Assembly: GCA_050252335.1 (NCBI GenBank)
Contig: JBFWLB010000002.1
Coordinates: 61,397 to 125,396 of the forward strand
Length of the DNA stretch: 64,000 bases
Direction: 5' to 3'
Source of the DNA: Berkiella_A sp050252335
GTDB lineage: Bacteria > Pseudomonadota > Gammaproteobacteria > Berkiellales > Berkiellaceae
Below the pieces are notes generated by a model. It saw only the letters and a list, made by a program, of their open reading frames with translations. It made no database searches and was not told where the DNA came from. A program made the position numbers and the translations under genes. Numbering within the stretch: the stretch's first letter is position 1; each line of letters begins with the position of its first letter. Below are positions 32,720-41,112 of this stretch, one piece after another.

Positions 32720-34438
32720 ATGCCTAAAAAGAAAAAAAATCACAAACCCAATGTACGCCCCCCTATATTTTCAAGAGATAATTCATCTGATGAGGATGTA
32801 TTTGTGCTGAGCGATATTGAAAATGAATCTGGAAGCTCTGAGTTAGAACTATCCTTCTCTGATGCTGACTCAGCAGTATCCTCTGTCAAGGACTTTAAAG
32901 ATGCAGATAATTATTCTAAATCTGTTTTTAAAGTAATGGTCAAAACCAAAGATTATGATTATGATAATCCATGGCATCCCCCTATACAAAACGCTCATAC
33001 TGGCTCAGGCTTTGCTGTTTCCTATCTGGGCCAGACCTTTTTAGTCACAAATGCGCATGTGGCAAGCAAAATAGGTCGAATGGAAGTAAGGCTATCCGAT
33101 GATTCTGAAGAGTATAAAGCTGAAGCACTCCTCATTGAAAATGACTGCGATTTAGCCATCATCAAGGTAGATTCTCCTGAATTTTCTGCCCAAATTGAAC
33201 CCTTAGAATTAGGTGACATGGTTAGAATGCAGCAAAAGTTAACCGTACATGGTTTCCCTATGGGAGGAGAAGAACTTTGTATCACAGAAGGGAAGGTATC
33301 ACGTATTGAAGTAGATACCTATGCTCAGGCGGGTACTAATTTGCTACAAGCGCAGGTAAGCGCTGAAATCAATCCGGGCAACAGCGGAGGACCTGCCATC
33401 AGTAACGGAAAAGTAGTCGGCATTGCATTTCAAGGCTACTCAATAGGGGATGGCTTAGGCTACATTATCCCTGCCCCGATCCTTAAACATTTATTAAAAG
33501 AAGCCTTAGATTTAGAAAATTACAAAGGTTTTCCTGATTTAAATTTCAAATATCAAGTACTTAAAAACGATAACCTCAGAGCGCATTTTGGCCTTGCAGA
33601 GAAAGAAACTGGCATCAGAGTCAAATCGGTTCCAAAATTATCAGCGGCTCGAGATATTTTAAAGCCAAATGATATTATCCTTGCCATTGATGGTCATAAA
33701 GTTAAAAATGATGGAACAATAGAAACAGATTTTAGCAAAAGATTAGATTTAAATTATCTAATCTCAAAAAATTTTATTGGTGAAACTATTACGCTTGATT
33801 TATTGCGCAACAATCAACGCATCTCAGTCGATATTGTTTTGCAGAATAGATTCCAAACAACCAAAAAAGTACAACATCGTTATGAAGAAGCACCCACTTA
33901 TTTCTTTATATCCGGTATTGCACTATGCCCTCTCACTGATAACCTATTAGAAAGTCCAAATACAGATGAAAATTTAGTTAAATACGCAGCAAAAGAAAAA
34001 AGCAAACCTGGCCAAGAAATCATTATCATTAAATCTATTCTTGCTTGTGAACATAATCAAGGCTATGAGCGCTATGAAGAAGAGGTTATTAAAAAAATCA
34101 ATGGAAAACGCATTTCTAATATGAGAGAGGCCATTGAAGCAACAGAATCTCATGCTGGAAGCAACCATCTCATTGAAACTCGCAGCGGCCATATGATTGC
34201 TGTGCCCAATCTCTCACAGCATGCGCATAAACGTATACTCAAAGATTTTGATATCCGTCAAGATCGCTCTAAAGATCTGAAGAAAGATCCTGTCTACAAG
34301 CCAGGCTGCCCTGAAGCCAAAGGCTTTCTTCCGGGCTTTAACCTAAGCAAAATAAAAGCAAAAGCTGCAAAAGCTCCAGCTGAAGATGAAACGCTCAAGC
34401 CTTCTCATTCACGTCATAAGAAACATATGTGTGCTTAA
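32720..34438 (+). CDS. Deg/HtrA-like serine protease without signal peptide
   Basis: The 572-residue product has a trypsin-like protease domain with the triad visible: histidine in TNAHVASK (about residue 112), aspartate in DCDLAIIKV (about 148) and serine in NPGNSGGPAIS (about 225). A PDZ-like region follows (about 285-375, with KPNDIILAIDGHKV), then a second PDZ-like stretch (VIKKINGKRISNMREA). The order fits the Deg9/Deg10-like group. The N terminus is MPKKKKNHKPNVRPP followed by an acidic, serine-rich stretch, with no signal peptide or membrane anchor, unlike periplasmic DegP/DegQ. It could be cytoplasmic or a translocated effector. A terminator follows the stop. Confidence 0.85.
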   Translation: MPKKKKNHKPNVRPPIFSRDNSSDEDVFVLSDIENESGSSELELSFSDADSAVSSVKDFKDADNYSKSVFKVMVKTKDYDYDNPWHPPIQNAHTGSGFAVSYLGQTFLVTNAHVASKIGRMEVRLSDDSEEYKAEALLIENDCDLAIIKVDSPEFSAQIEPLELGDMVRMQQKLTVHGFPMGGEELCITEGKVSRIEVDTYAQAGTNLLQAQVSAEINPGNSGGPAISNGKVVGIAFQGYSIGDGLGYIIPAPILKHLLKEALDLENYKGFPDLNFKYQVLKNDNLRAHFGLAEKETGIRVKSVPKLSAARDILKPNDIILAIDGHKVKNDGTIETDFSKRLDLNYLISKNFIGETITLDLLRNNQRISVDIVLQNRFQTTKKVQHRYEEAPTYFFISGIALCPLTDNLLESPNTDENLVKYAAKEKSKPGQEIIIIKSILACEHNQGYERYEEEVIKKINGKRISNMREAIEATESHAGSNHLIETRSGHMIAVPNLSQHAHKRILKDFDIRQDRSKDLKKDPVYKPGCPEAKGFLPGFNLSKIKAKAAKAPAEDETLKPSHSRHKKHMCA

Positions 34439-34446
34439 CGCTATTT

Positions 34447-34476
34447 AAAAGGTGGACTTTTTAAAGTCCACCTTTC
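34447..34476. terminator. Strong terminator between converging genes
   Basis: AAAGGTGGACTTT and AAAGTCCACCTTT form a nearly perfect stem with a minimal loop. It lies between the stops at 34438 and 34502 and is followed by T-rich sequence. Confidence 0.85.
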
Positions 34477-34501
34477 GCTTTCTAATTTATTTTTTTATAT
34501 T

Positions 34502-35731
34502 TTATTTTTTGTTCTTTGGCTTGGGCTTAGTACCTACCTTAGCATCTGCATCAACTCTTTGCCCTTCTACATATTGATCTTCAGCTAACATTCTTCTTGC
34601 ACGCAAAGAATAGAAAGGTGTCAGCGCTTTTCTCGTTTCAGAAAAGATGGGCTGCAGCACATCAAATTGGTCTGGCAAAATCAACCCATGCTGACTAAGT
34701 TTATGAAACAAGGGCTGAAACACTGTGCTTGTAAATTCAAAACGCCATGCTAGTTTCTGTTTACCAAAAAACTCTTTTACAGCGCCTAAAATCTGATATT
34801 GCTCAATATTAGGCATTATATCTTTTAAGATTTTATAAATCTTAAATTTGTTAACAGACAAATAGATCTTATTCTCCTGTCCCTGATATTCAATATCAAC
34901 ACAATGTTGGCGCGTCTTTTTGTGCTCTGCCTTGAGAATATATTTTGCATGCTCATCGGATAGAATGCGATCATTATATTTTCGTTGCAACTCCACAACT
35001 TCTGGCTTTACATTTTGAATCAAAGCATCCAATTTGCTATATCGAATCCCCACAAACTCAACAGGCGTAAAATCTTTATTTTCAGATAGTTTTGATTGAT
35101 TATAAGCATCAATAGAAGCTTGTACTCTTTGGAGATTAACCAAGCTGTCATCCCACATCACAATGCATTCTGGAACCTTTTTTAAACAAGAAAACAAACA
35201 CTCACCTTTATGTTGACCAGCAGATAAAATCATACCATTGTAAAAAATACCTTCTGGGCTTTGGCTTAACTTTTGATTTACGTCTTTGTATGAACCTTGA
35301 TTGAAATTTATCCCGAATCGCGCAAGTTGTTCTACAGTTTCTTCTAATAAATAACTGCCACGACTCGTGAGCGCCAGAACGTCTATCCCAAGTGCCTGGA
35401 TTTCTCGAATAGTCTCTGGTGTATCTTCTTCTACAACATAAATATCTTCTGGGTGAATCTTATTAACAATTGTTAAATAACTCGCCAAAGTCTTGTCTTT
35501 GGCTTGTTGAGCAGATAAGCCTTGCTTTATGAATTCATTAAAATCAAAAACAAACCACTGATCTGTACCCAGCGTATGCCTGTAACTGATAATGGTATTA
35601 TCCACATCAAATAATGCAGCAACACTTTTACCTTTGCTGAGCCATTTCTCAATAAAATATTGCCCATCCTTAAAGCTAGCGCTTTCTAGGATTCGAGCAT
35701 TCTCTGATTTAGATATAAGCGTTAATGGCAT
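34502..35731 (-). CDS. HAD-superfamily DUF2608 protein
   Basis: The 409-residue product has the HAD motif I FDVDNTII (about residues 41-48), the motif II-like ALTSRGSY (about 117-124) and the later MWDDSLVNL (about 191-199). This is the pattern of DUF2608 proteins, which are frequent in Legionella and Coxiella relatives. HAD enzymes are mostly phosphatases that use the first aspartate as nucleophile. The C-terminal 190 residues are helical and end in a basic tail. The ATG follows AGGAGTCTACT. There is no signal peptide. A cytoplasmic or effector role is possible. Confidence 0.78.
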   Translation of the reverse strand: MPLTLISKSENARILESASFKDGQYFIEKWLSKGKSVAALFDVDNTIISYRHTLGTDQWFVFDFNEFIKQGLSAQQAKDKTLASYLTIVNKIHPEDIYVVEEDTPETIREIQALGIDVLALTSRGSYLLEETVEQLARFGINFNQGSYKDVNQKLSQSPEGIFYNGMILSAGQHKGECLFSCLKKVPECIVMWDDSLVNLQRVQASIDAYNQSKLSENKDFTPVEFVGIRYSKLDALIQNVKPEVVELQRKYNDRILSDEHAKYILKAEHKKTRQHCVDIEYQGQENKIYLSVNKFKIYKILKDIMPNIEQYQILGAVKEFFGKQKLAWRFEFTSTVFQPLFHKLSQHGLILPDQFDVLQPIFSETRKALTPFYSLRARRMLAEDQYVEGQRVDADAKVGTKPKPKNKK

Positions 35732-35811
35732 AGTAGACTCCTGATACTAAGGATAGAAGTACAACGAGGATTGCAAGATGACGCAAGCAACAACACATAA
35801 AGCATAAGCCA

Positions 35812-35936
35812 TAAAGCTGCGCCGTTATGTTTTAGGCTAGGCGCTAAGCCTCGAGCAACCGGAATGTACAAAAAAGTACATGAGGATTGCGAGATGGCGC
35901 AAGCAACAACGCATAAAGCATAACGGCGCAGCTTTA
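35812..35936. repeat. R1 repeat copy bounded by an 18-base perfect inverted repeat
   Basis: TAAAGCTGCGCCGTTATG at 35812-35829 is exactly repeated in reverse complement at 35919-35936. The R1 core arms (AAGCCTCGAGCAACCGG and GAGGATTGCGAGATGGCG) lie between. A second partial core arm lies just upstream near 35767. The right arm contains the stop codon of the thioesterase gene. Confidence 0.8.
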
Positions 35937-36404
35937 CCAGCGATGGAATGCAGGATGCCCCTCACTCACCGCCACAAATTTCCCTGTACAACTTGCACAG
36001 ATTTTATTATCAAAGATCAGCTCTGCCACAACAATTGCAGAGTTTTCTGATATTTCTTGAAGTCTTGCAACTAATTGTAATTCTTTATCGCTAGGCGTAG
36101 GGCGCTTCAATGTGACATTAAAATAAGCGGTAACAGTGCAAGGTGGTTTATCTAAATTACTCTGCTTCATTAAATGATAGGCGGCAGTCCAATTAGAATG
36201 GCAATCGAGCAATGCACCAATAATTCCACCATTTAACATACCAGGAAAAGCTTCATGAAATGGCTGACCTTGCCATACTGCTACAACGCGCTCATCTTCA
36301 ACATAGCTTTTTATTTGTAAACCTTTTGGATTTGATGGCCCACAGCCAAAACATGCATTATGCGGGGCAAACTGATCTTGCAAACTTTGAGAAGGAATAA
36401 ACAT
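35934..36404 (-). CDS. PaaI-type hotdog-fold thioesterase
   Basis: The 156-residue protein has the hotdog features of PaaI-like thioesterases: HNACFGCGPSNPKGLQ near the N terminus, then FHEAFPGMLNGGIIGALLDCHSNW (about 47-70, in overlapping pieces), whose glycine-rich helix and aspartate hold the active site. These enzymes hydrolyse acyl-CoA thioesters. The CFGC pair is typical of the uncharacterised subgroup. The stop codon lies within the inverted arm of an R1 repeat. The substrate is unknown. Confidence 0.8.
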   Translation of the reverse strand: MFIPSQSLQDQFAPHNACFGCGPSNPKGLQIKSYVEDERVVAVWQGQPFHEAFPGMLNGGIIGALLDCHSNWTAAYHLMKQSNLDKPPCTVTAYFNVTLKRPTPSDKELQLVARLQEISENSAIVVAELIFDNKICASCTGKFVAVSEGHPAFHRW

Positions 36405-36740
36405 AATTTTATTTTATGAAATACCGTGCGTTCAGAGATAAAACAGGGCAAATCCCTTGCCCTATCAACGAATCCTTGTGAATCTTTTGCATTCCCTTAT
36501 GACTTGAAATATTAACAGATGAGTATAGTTTCACAAGGATAACAAATACTACGCACATAGTTTTTCATACAGTCTTTTGCTTTTATCTATTTGTATTTTA
36601 ATATTTTTTATTTAAGAAACTCTGTATTTATCCATTCTGCCTAATGAACAAATAATAGATCTCCTACCGCCTTGTGAGATTATCCTCACAAGAGCAGAGG
36701 TCATTCTCTGAAAAAAGACTGATTTAAAACACAGAAGACG
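36405..36740. other. Intergenic region downstream of rpoS with one stem-loop
   Basis: No gene is visible in these 336 bases. CTTGTGAG and CTCACAAG (36671-36692) form a perfect eight-base stem with a six-base loop, about 50 bases past the rpoS stop. It lacks a following T run, so it may stabilise the transcript and not end it. Confidence 0.5.
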
Positions 36741-37586
36741 TTATAGCCCATCCAAACCAAAGCCATTTAACTTACAATTTTTATGTAAATGTTGTAGTGC
36801 TTTATTTTGAATTTGTCTTACTCGCTCTCGTGTGAGATTCAATTCTTTGCCAATCTCTGCAAGTGACATATGCTCATAGCCATGTATCCCAAAACGCTTT
36901 TCAAGGACTTCAAGCTCTTGCGCGGATAAATGTCTAAGCAATGTTTCAAGCAGGAGATGGTTATGATTTTGAGAAATAGTTTCAACGGGATCTAAGTTCT
37001 TTTCATCATATAAAAGATCCCACAATGGTGTTTGATTTGACTTTGCAAAAGAATCTAATGATATATCTTGTTGATCAAAATTTATCACTTTATCCGCAGA
37101 CTCAAGACTCATATTTAAATATTCTGCTATTTCTTGAGGCGATTGCTGAGGTTTCTTTTGAAAAGCAATTTCATTTTTAAGCCTTAAAAATTTACTATAT
37201 TTTTTAATAAAATAAATAGGTACTCGAATTAAACGTGTTTGATTCATCAATGCTCTTTCAATACTTTGTCTAATCCACCAGGTAGCATAACTTGCAAATC
37301 GTACACCTATTTCTATATTAAATTTATCAACTGCATATATAAGCCCCATATTGCCTTCTTCTATAAGATCACTCAAAGCTAATCCACGTCTTTGATACCT
37401 TCTTGCAATGCTAACAACCAATTTTAGGTGTGCATTAATCAGTATATCTTTAGCATTTTTATCACCTTGTTGAGCCTTTTTTATGATTTCTTTTTCTTGT
37501 TCTGCATTAAGCGCATTAATTTTTTTGATTTCTTTGATATATTTCTGAACCGACTGATCGTGAGCGTATATATTTTCAGCTTTCAT
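36741..37586 (-). CDS. rpoS: RpoS-type sigma-70 family factor
   Basis: The start is at ATG 37586, after GAGGTGCTGT, giving 281 residues. Region 1.2/2 is clear (VQKYIKEIKKI, then NAHLKLVVSIARRYQRRGL, DLIEEGNMGLIYAVDKF and FASYATWWIRQSIERAL). Region 3 is shortened (QSPQEIAEYLNM), and region 4 ends with SLAEIGKELNLTRERVRQIQ. The size and its position after surE-yqaA-nlpD identify it as the stationary-phase sigma factor and not RpoD or RpoH. An inserted membrane-protein gene and repeats now separate it from nlpD. RpoS directs stress and transmissive-phase transcription. Confidence 0.88.
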   Translation of the reverse strand: MKAENIYAHDQSVQKYIKEIKKINALNAEQEKEIIKKAQQGDKNAKDILINAHLKLVVSIARRYQRRGLALSDLIEEGNMGLIYAVDKFNIEIGVRFASYATWWIRQSIERALMNQTRLIRVPIYFIKKYSKFLRLKNEIAFQKKPQQSPQEIAEYLNMSLESADKVINFDQQDISLDSFAKSNQTPLWDLLYDEKNLDPVETISQNHNHLLLETLLRHLSAQELEVLEKRFGIHGYEHMSLAEIGKELNLTRERVRQIQNKALQHLHKNCKLNGFGLDGL

Positions 37587-37648
37587 ACAGCACCTCATTC
37601 AAGCTAGCTACCCATTTGAAAGTCTTGAAACGCTAAAAGTTCCCTTAC

Positions 37649-37794
37649 GATAATCTTCACACATTCGTTTTACCTAAAATGGGCACAATGTCGGGTAAGC
37701 CTCGAATCTTGGCAACTGAAGTGTATATAAAAATACATGAGGATAGAGAAGCTGCGAAAACAACATCCCTGAAAACCGATATGCGAAAACTATA
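37649..37794 (+). repeat. R1 dispersed repeat between rpoS and the membrane-protein gene
   Basis: It runs from GATAATCTTCACACATTCG to GCGAAAACTATA, about 146 bases. It contains GGCACAATGTCGGG and AAGCCTCGAATC, with an internal ATACATGAGGATAG arm, all in the order of the full-length copy at 40943. It lies in the 446-base gap upstream of both divergent genes, where it could affect rpoS expression. The rest of the gap shows no gene. Confidence 0.75.
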
Positions 37795-38032
37795 TTTTAT
37801 ATAAAAAACACACTGATTTTTTAAGCACAACTTTATAGCAATATCCTGCCTCTCTATTCAGAGCAACTACACTTGTATAAACTCTATTGCGCTTGCGGTT
37901 TATATTAATTATATTTATCAATTTATTTGCTTTACTACGTCTTTCTTGTTTAGCATTTGAGCACTCAGCAGATTATAATGAGAAGCTGTTTCAGATTAGC
38001 GTCTTTTATAAGTGAAGAAAGAGAACTTATTA

Positions 38033-39142
38033 ATGTTTTCCAAAGATCTCATTATTGCGATTATCCCAACGCCCGATTCAACCAATATATTTATCCCTGA
38101 GCTTACTTATATTATAAGATCAAAGAAAGTGATGACCACACTTTCGACGCTAAATCCTACATTATATCGAGAGCTTACAAGCAAAGTACTAAAGCTCAAA
38201 GATGAAATGCATCCGACAGCCATACTCTCATGCTCTATCCATAGTGCAATAAATCTCTTAGAAAGAATTTATAAAACCTTATTGAAAGCAAAAATTGCAT
38301 TACCACCTACCGTACATCCAAATGAATTAAATGATTGGTTAAAGACCAATAAAGCTGAAAACCTACCTTCACTGTCTCAATTTACCTACTCTTTATCCTT
38401 AAATGAAAATCATTTAGGATTTTTTGGTAGAAACTTACCTTGGATTGGCAGAATTATTTCGTATACCTTAATGACTGGTGCAACGCTGGCTACAGCAGCA
38501 ACTATCTTCAAATGGGGCTGGGCTTATTCGCTTATTACACTCTTCGCCGGATGTCGGTTGATGACTAATTATCACGATATTATAAATGGTCCTGAAAACC
38601 GTATGCGGAAAATGGGAATTATGATTGATAGACATTTTTCTAATCCCTATCAAGGTATTGGAAGGTATTCTATCCCTAAGCTGATTGTCTATTTCCTTTC
38701 TTGCGGCATCATGATATGTTCGGCTTATTTAGCCTTTAGTTCAGCGGTATCCACCGTAGAAAGCATCTGTTTGGCAGATTATTTATCTTCATTTACCTTA
38801 AATACACTTTCCTATTTCTTTGCATGTACTGTGGCTTATTCGCATTTTGGAAGAATTTTCAACGCTGTTTTTGATAGCATTGCCTCAAAATTCAGAAAAA
38901 TATTCAATTTGATTGAATCTCGCGAAGATGAGCGCTTGGATTTAGTAAAAGTCATTAAAAATTTTGACGACAAAACATCGAAAAAGGCAGAGGAAAATAT
39001 CTTGCCTTGGGAAAACACATATTTACCATTTTCACAAACGAAGAAAAAAACTGAAAATTTCCCATTAAAATCAAGTCATCCAAAGACAAGTCATCTCAAG
39101 AAATCAGTGAAGGAACACAGACAATCCCCTCGATATTGCTAA
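38033..39142 (+). CDS. Hypothetical membrane protein inserted between nlpD and rpoS
   Basis: The ATG at 38033 is preferred over the GTG at 38012. The 369-residue product has a soluble N-terminal part (about 130 residues) and two pairs of hydrophobic helices: IISYTLMTGATLATAATIF/WAYSLITLFAG and IVYFLSCGIMICSAYLAFSSA/TLNTLSYFFACTVAYS. A hydrophilic basic tail (KKSVKEHRQSPRYC) follows. There is no signal peptide. I do not recognise the family. The two hairpin-like hydrophobic pairs resemble proteins inserted into host membranes, but an ordinary inner-membrane protein is equally possible. It runs against the strand of its conserved neighbours, which supports later insertion. Confidence 0.62.
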   Translation: MFSKDLIIAIIPTPDSTNIFIPELTYIIRSKKVMTTLSTLNPTLYRELTSKVLKLKDEMHPTAILSCSIHSAINLLERIYKTLLKAKIALPPTVHPNELNDWLKTNKAENLPSLSQFTYSLSLNENHLGFFGRNLPWIGRIISYTLMTGATLATAATIFKWGWAYSLITLFAGCRLMTNYHDIINGPENRMRKMGIMIDRHFSNPYQGIGRYSIPKLIVYFLSCGIMICSAYLAFSSAVSTVESICLADYLSSFTLNTLSYFFACTVAYSHFGRIFNAVFDSIASKFRKIFNLIESREDERLDLVKVIKNFDDKTSKKAEENILPWENTYLPFSQTKKKTENFPLKSSHPKTSHLKKSVKEHRQSPRYC

Positions 39143-39190
39143 AATATATCCTCATACCCTTACAAGTACATTGTAACATTATTTTTTATG

Positions 39191-39338
39191 CGCGAAGCGA
39201 ATAAGATCCCACTTTGTAAAGGGGGGGCTGTGCGTAGCACCAGGGGGATTTATGCCACACATTAAAGTCAAAACAGCTAAATCCCTCTTGCGTAGCACGC
39301 TTTCTCCCTTTACAAAAGGGAGAAAACTGATTCGCTAC
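39191..39338. repeat. R2 dispersed repeat, copy 2
   Basis: CGCGAAGCGAATAAGATCCC opens the element and ACTGATTCGCTACGCTCATC closes it. Inside are CACTTTGTAAAGGGGG, CAGGGGGATTTA, TAAATCCCTCTTGCG and CTCCCTTTACAAAAGGGAG, which can fold back on one another. It fills most of the gap between the membrane-protein gene and nlpD. Confidence 0.8.
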
Positions 39339-39393
39339 GCTCATCGGGAATTCTAAACTAACCTTACAATCCACTAGACTAGATAAGAATATA

Positions 39394-40329
39394 TTATTTA
39401 GCTGCTATTTTTAAATAACCAGAAGGATCAACCGGCTGACCATTTTTCCGAATCTGGAAATGTAATTTCACATGTGGACTGTCTGTTTTGCCCATTCTTG
39501 CAATGATCTTGCCTTGGGCAACATCATCCCCTTCATGAACAAGCAGTTCGTTATTATGTGCATAAGCAGATAAATATAGCTCATCATGTTTAATGATAAT
39601 TAATTTACCATATCCTCTTAAACCTTCTCCGCTATAAACAACTTTACCTGCTTTTGTTGCATAGATGGGATCATTTAAATTGCCAGAAAAATCTATGCCT
39701 TTATTATACTCTTGCTCTTTCACCGAAAAGAGTTTCGTAACTTTAGCATTTGTTGGCCATTGCCATTGACTATTATTTTTCTGATTACTATTGACCGCCA
39801 CTGCAGCAGGTTTTGCCGCTTGCTTTGCTGATTGGGCAGGCGCAACAGATGTAGACGTAGGCACTTTGGCTACATTAGTAGTATTCAGCGACTTCTGATC
39901 AATGGCGACCTGCTGAGGTTTATTAACAGGTCTAATATCAATAGACTGCTTGGCAATCGTTCTTGCCTCATGAACGGGCGCAGGGTGTTTCAGATAAATT
40001 TTTTGGCCTGGATAAATTGAAGCTTTTGAGCTTAAATAATTATTGCTCGCGATTTTATGGTAATCCAGATCATAAATCCACGCCACCGTGTATAAACTCT
40101 CGCCAGCCTTGACCGTATGGAATTCTGGGACACTTTCCGCTTTGATAGGAAGAGAATACACTGGTGCAGGATCAATGTTCTTCGAAGAATAGCAACCGAT
40201 ACTCAGCATTGCCAATATAGAAATTGGAATGAATTTTCTAAGATTTCTCCCCTTAGAACTTATCAACAAAAAAGAACTCGCCATGATATGTCGCGAAGAG
40301 CGACTGAATTTTTTAATTTTTAAAGACAT
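39394..40329 (-). CDS. nlpD: NlpD-like lipoprotein, LysM plus degenerate M23 domain
   Basis: The product has a lipoprotein signal with lipobox MLSIGC, and a LysM domain (FHTVKAGESLYTVAW to IYPGQKIYL, about residues 70-112). A proline/lysine-poor linker follows, and then an M23 peptidase-like domain (GIDFSG, GKVVYSGEGLRGYGKLI in overlapping pieces, and KLHFQIRKNGQPVDPSGYL likewise). The zinc ligands are not conserved: NKGID replaces HxGxD and VKLHF replaces HxH. As in E. coli NlpD, it is therefore probably a non-catalytic activator of an amidase during cell separation. The start at ATG 40329 overlaps the yqaA end; a later ATG at 40284 is possible. Confidence 0.85.
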   Translation of the reverse strand: MSLKIKKFSRSSRHIMASSFLLISSKGRNLRKFIPISILAMLSIGCYSSKNIDPAPVYSLPIKAESVPEFHTVKAGESLYTVAWIYDLDYHKIASNNYLSSKASIYPGQKIYLKHPAPVHEARTIAKQSIDIRPVNKPQQVAIDQKSLNTTNVAKVPTSTSVAPAQSAKQAAKPAAVAVNSNQKNNSQWQWPTNAKVTKLFSVKEQEYNKGIDFSGNLNDPIYATKAGKVVYSGEGLRGYGKLIIIKHDELYLSAYAHNNELLVHEGDDVAQGKIIARMGKTDSPHVKLHFQIRKNGQPVDPSGYLKIAAK

Positions 40330-40900
40330 AATAACCAATATAAATAATAAGACCTAATATAACGAAGCCCCAACCTATCCTATCGACATATTTCAACAAT
40401 CTTTCTTCTAATGGCTTCCCTAAAGACTTAACAAGCCCTGCAACAAGAAAAAACCTACTGGCTCGCCCTATCATTGAGGCAATGACAAAGCTCCACAAAG
40501 GCATTTTTACTACACCTGCAGCAATGGTAAATAATTTATAGGGAATAGGCGTAATACTGCCTGCTACAGCTACAGCCAACCAACCATGACGCTCAAACCA
40601 AAGAACGACTTGTTGATATTTTGCCTCATATCCAAATTCTACAATGAATGAATGGTGGATCGTTTCAAATGCAAAATAACCAATTAAGTAGCCTAATATC
40701 CCCCCCATAACGGATGCAATGGTTGTAATGAGCGCATAATGCCAAGCACGAAGCGGTTTACCCAATACCATTGGAATTAACATTACATCAGGTGGTATAG
40801 GGAAAACAGAAGATTCAGCAAAACTCACCCCTACCAAATAGTAGGGCGCATATTGGTGCTTTGCCCAGCTCATAACTTTGCCATAAAGGTAACTAAACAT
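40313..40900 (-). CDS. yqaA: YqaA family DedA/VTT-domain membrane protein
   Basis: The 195-residue protein has the VTT/DedA pattern: a first amphipathic segment, FAESSVFPIPPDVMLIPMVL (about 29-48), then GGILGYLIGYFAFE, and AVAVAGSITPIPYKLFTIAAG (about 112-132, in overlapping pieces), with the conserved prolines and acidic residue. YqaA-type members sit next to surE and nlpD in many gammaproteobacteria. DedA relatives contribute to lipid scrambling or undecaprenyl phosphate translocation and membrane homeostasis. The stop overlaps nlpD by 17 bases. Confidence 0.85.
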   Translation of the reverse strand: MFSYLYGKVMSWAKHQYAPYYLVGVSFAESSVFPIPPDVMLIPMVLGKPLRAWHYALITTIASVMGGILGYLIGYFAFETIHHSFIVEFGYEAKYQQVVLWFERHGWLAVAVAGSITPIPYKLFTIAAGVVKMPLWSFVIASMIGRASRFFLVAGLVKSLGKPLEERLLKYVDRIGWGFVILGLIIYIGYYVFKN

Positions 40901-40942
40901 GCAGCCCCCTTGACCTTATCCCTAAGGTTTCCGTTGCCATTA

Positions 40943-41087
40943 TATAGTCTTCGCCCATGAATTTTACCCTCAAGAGGCACAATGTCGAGAGTGTTGTCTT
41001 CGCCATCTCGCAATCCTCATTTACTCATATGGAAATGAAGGTTGCTCGAGGCTCGATACCTACGAAAATTCATCTGCTGTGACTATA
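40943..41087. repeat. R1 dispersed repeat, full-length copy
   Basis: This is the clearest copy: TATAGTCTTCGCCCATGAAT at the left, GTGACTATA at the right and 145 bases in all. Inside are GGCACAATGTCGAG, TTCGCCATCTCGCAATCCTC and GTTGCTCGAGGCTCGATACC. A further GACTATA at 41111-41117 overlaps the surE stop codon, as if a second end had been present there. Confidence 0.85.
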
Positions 41088-41112
41088 TATACAAAACCAA
41101 AAAATAAAAAGA

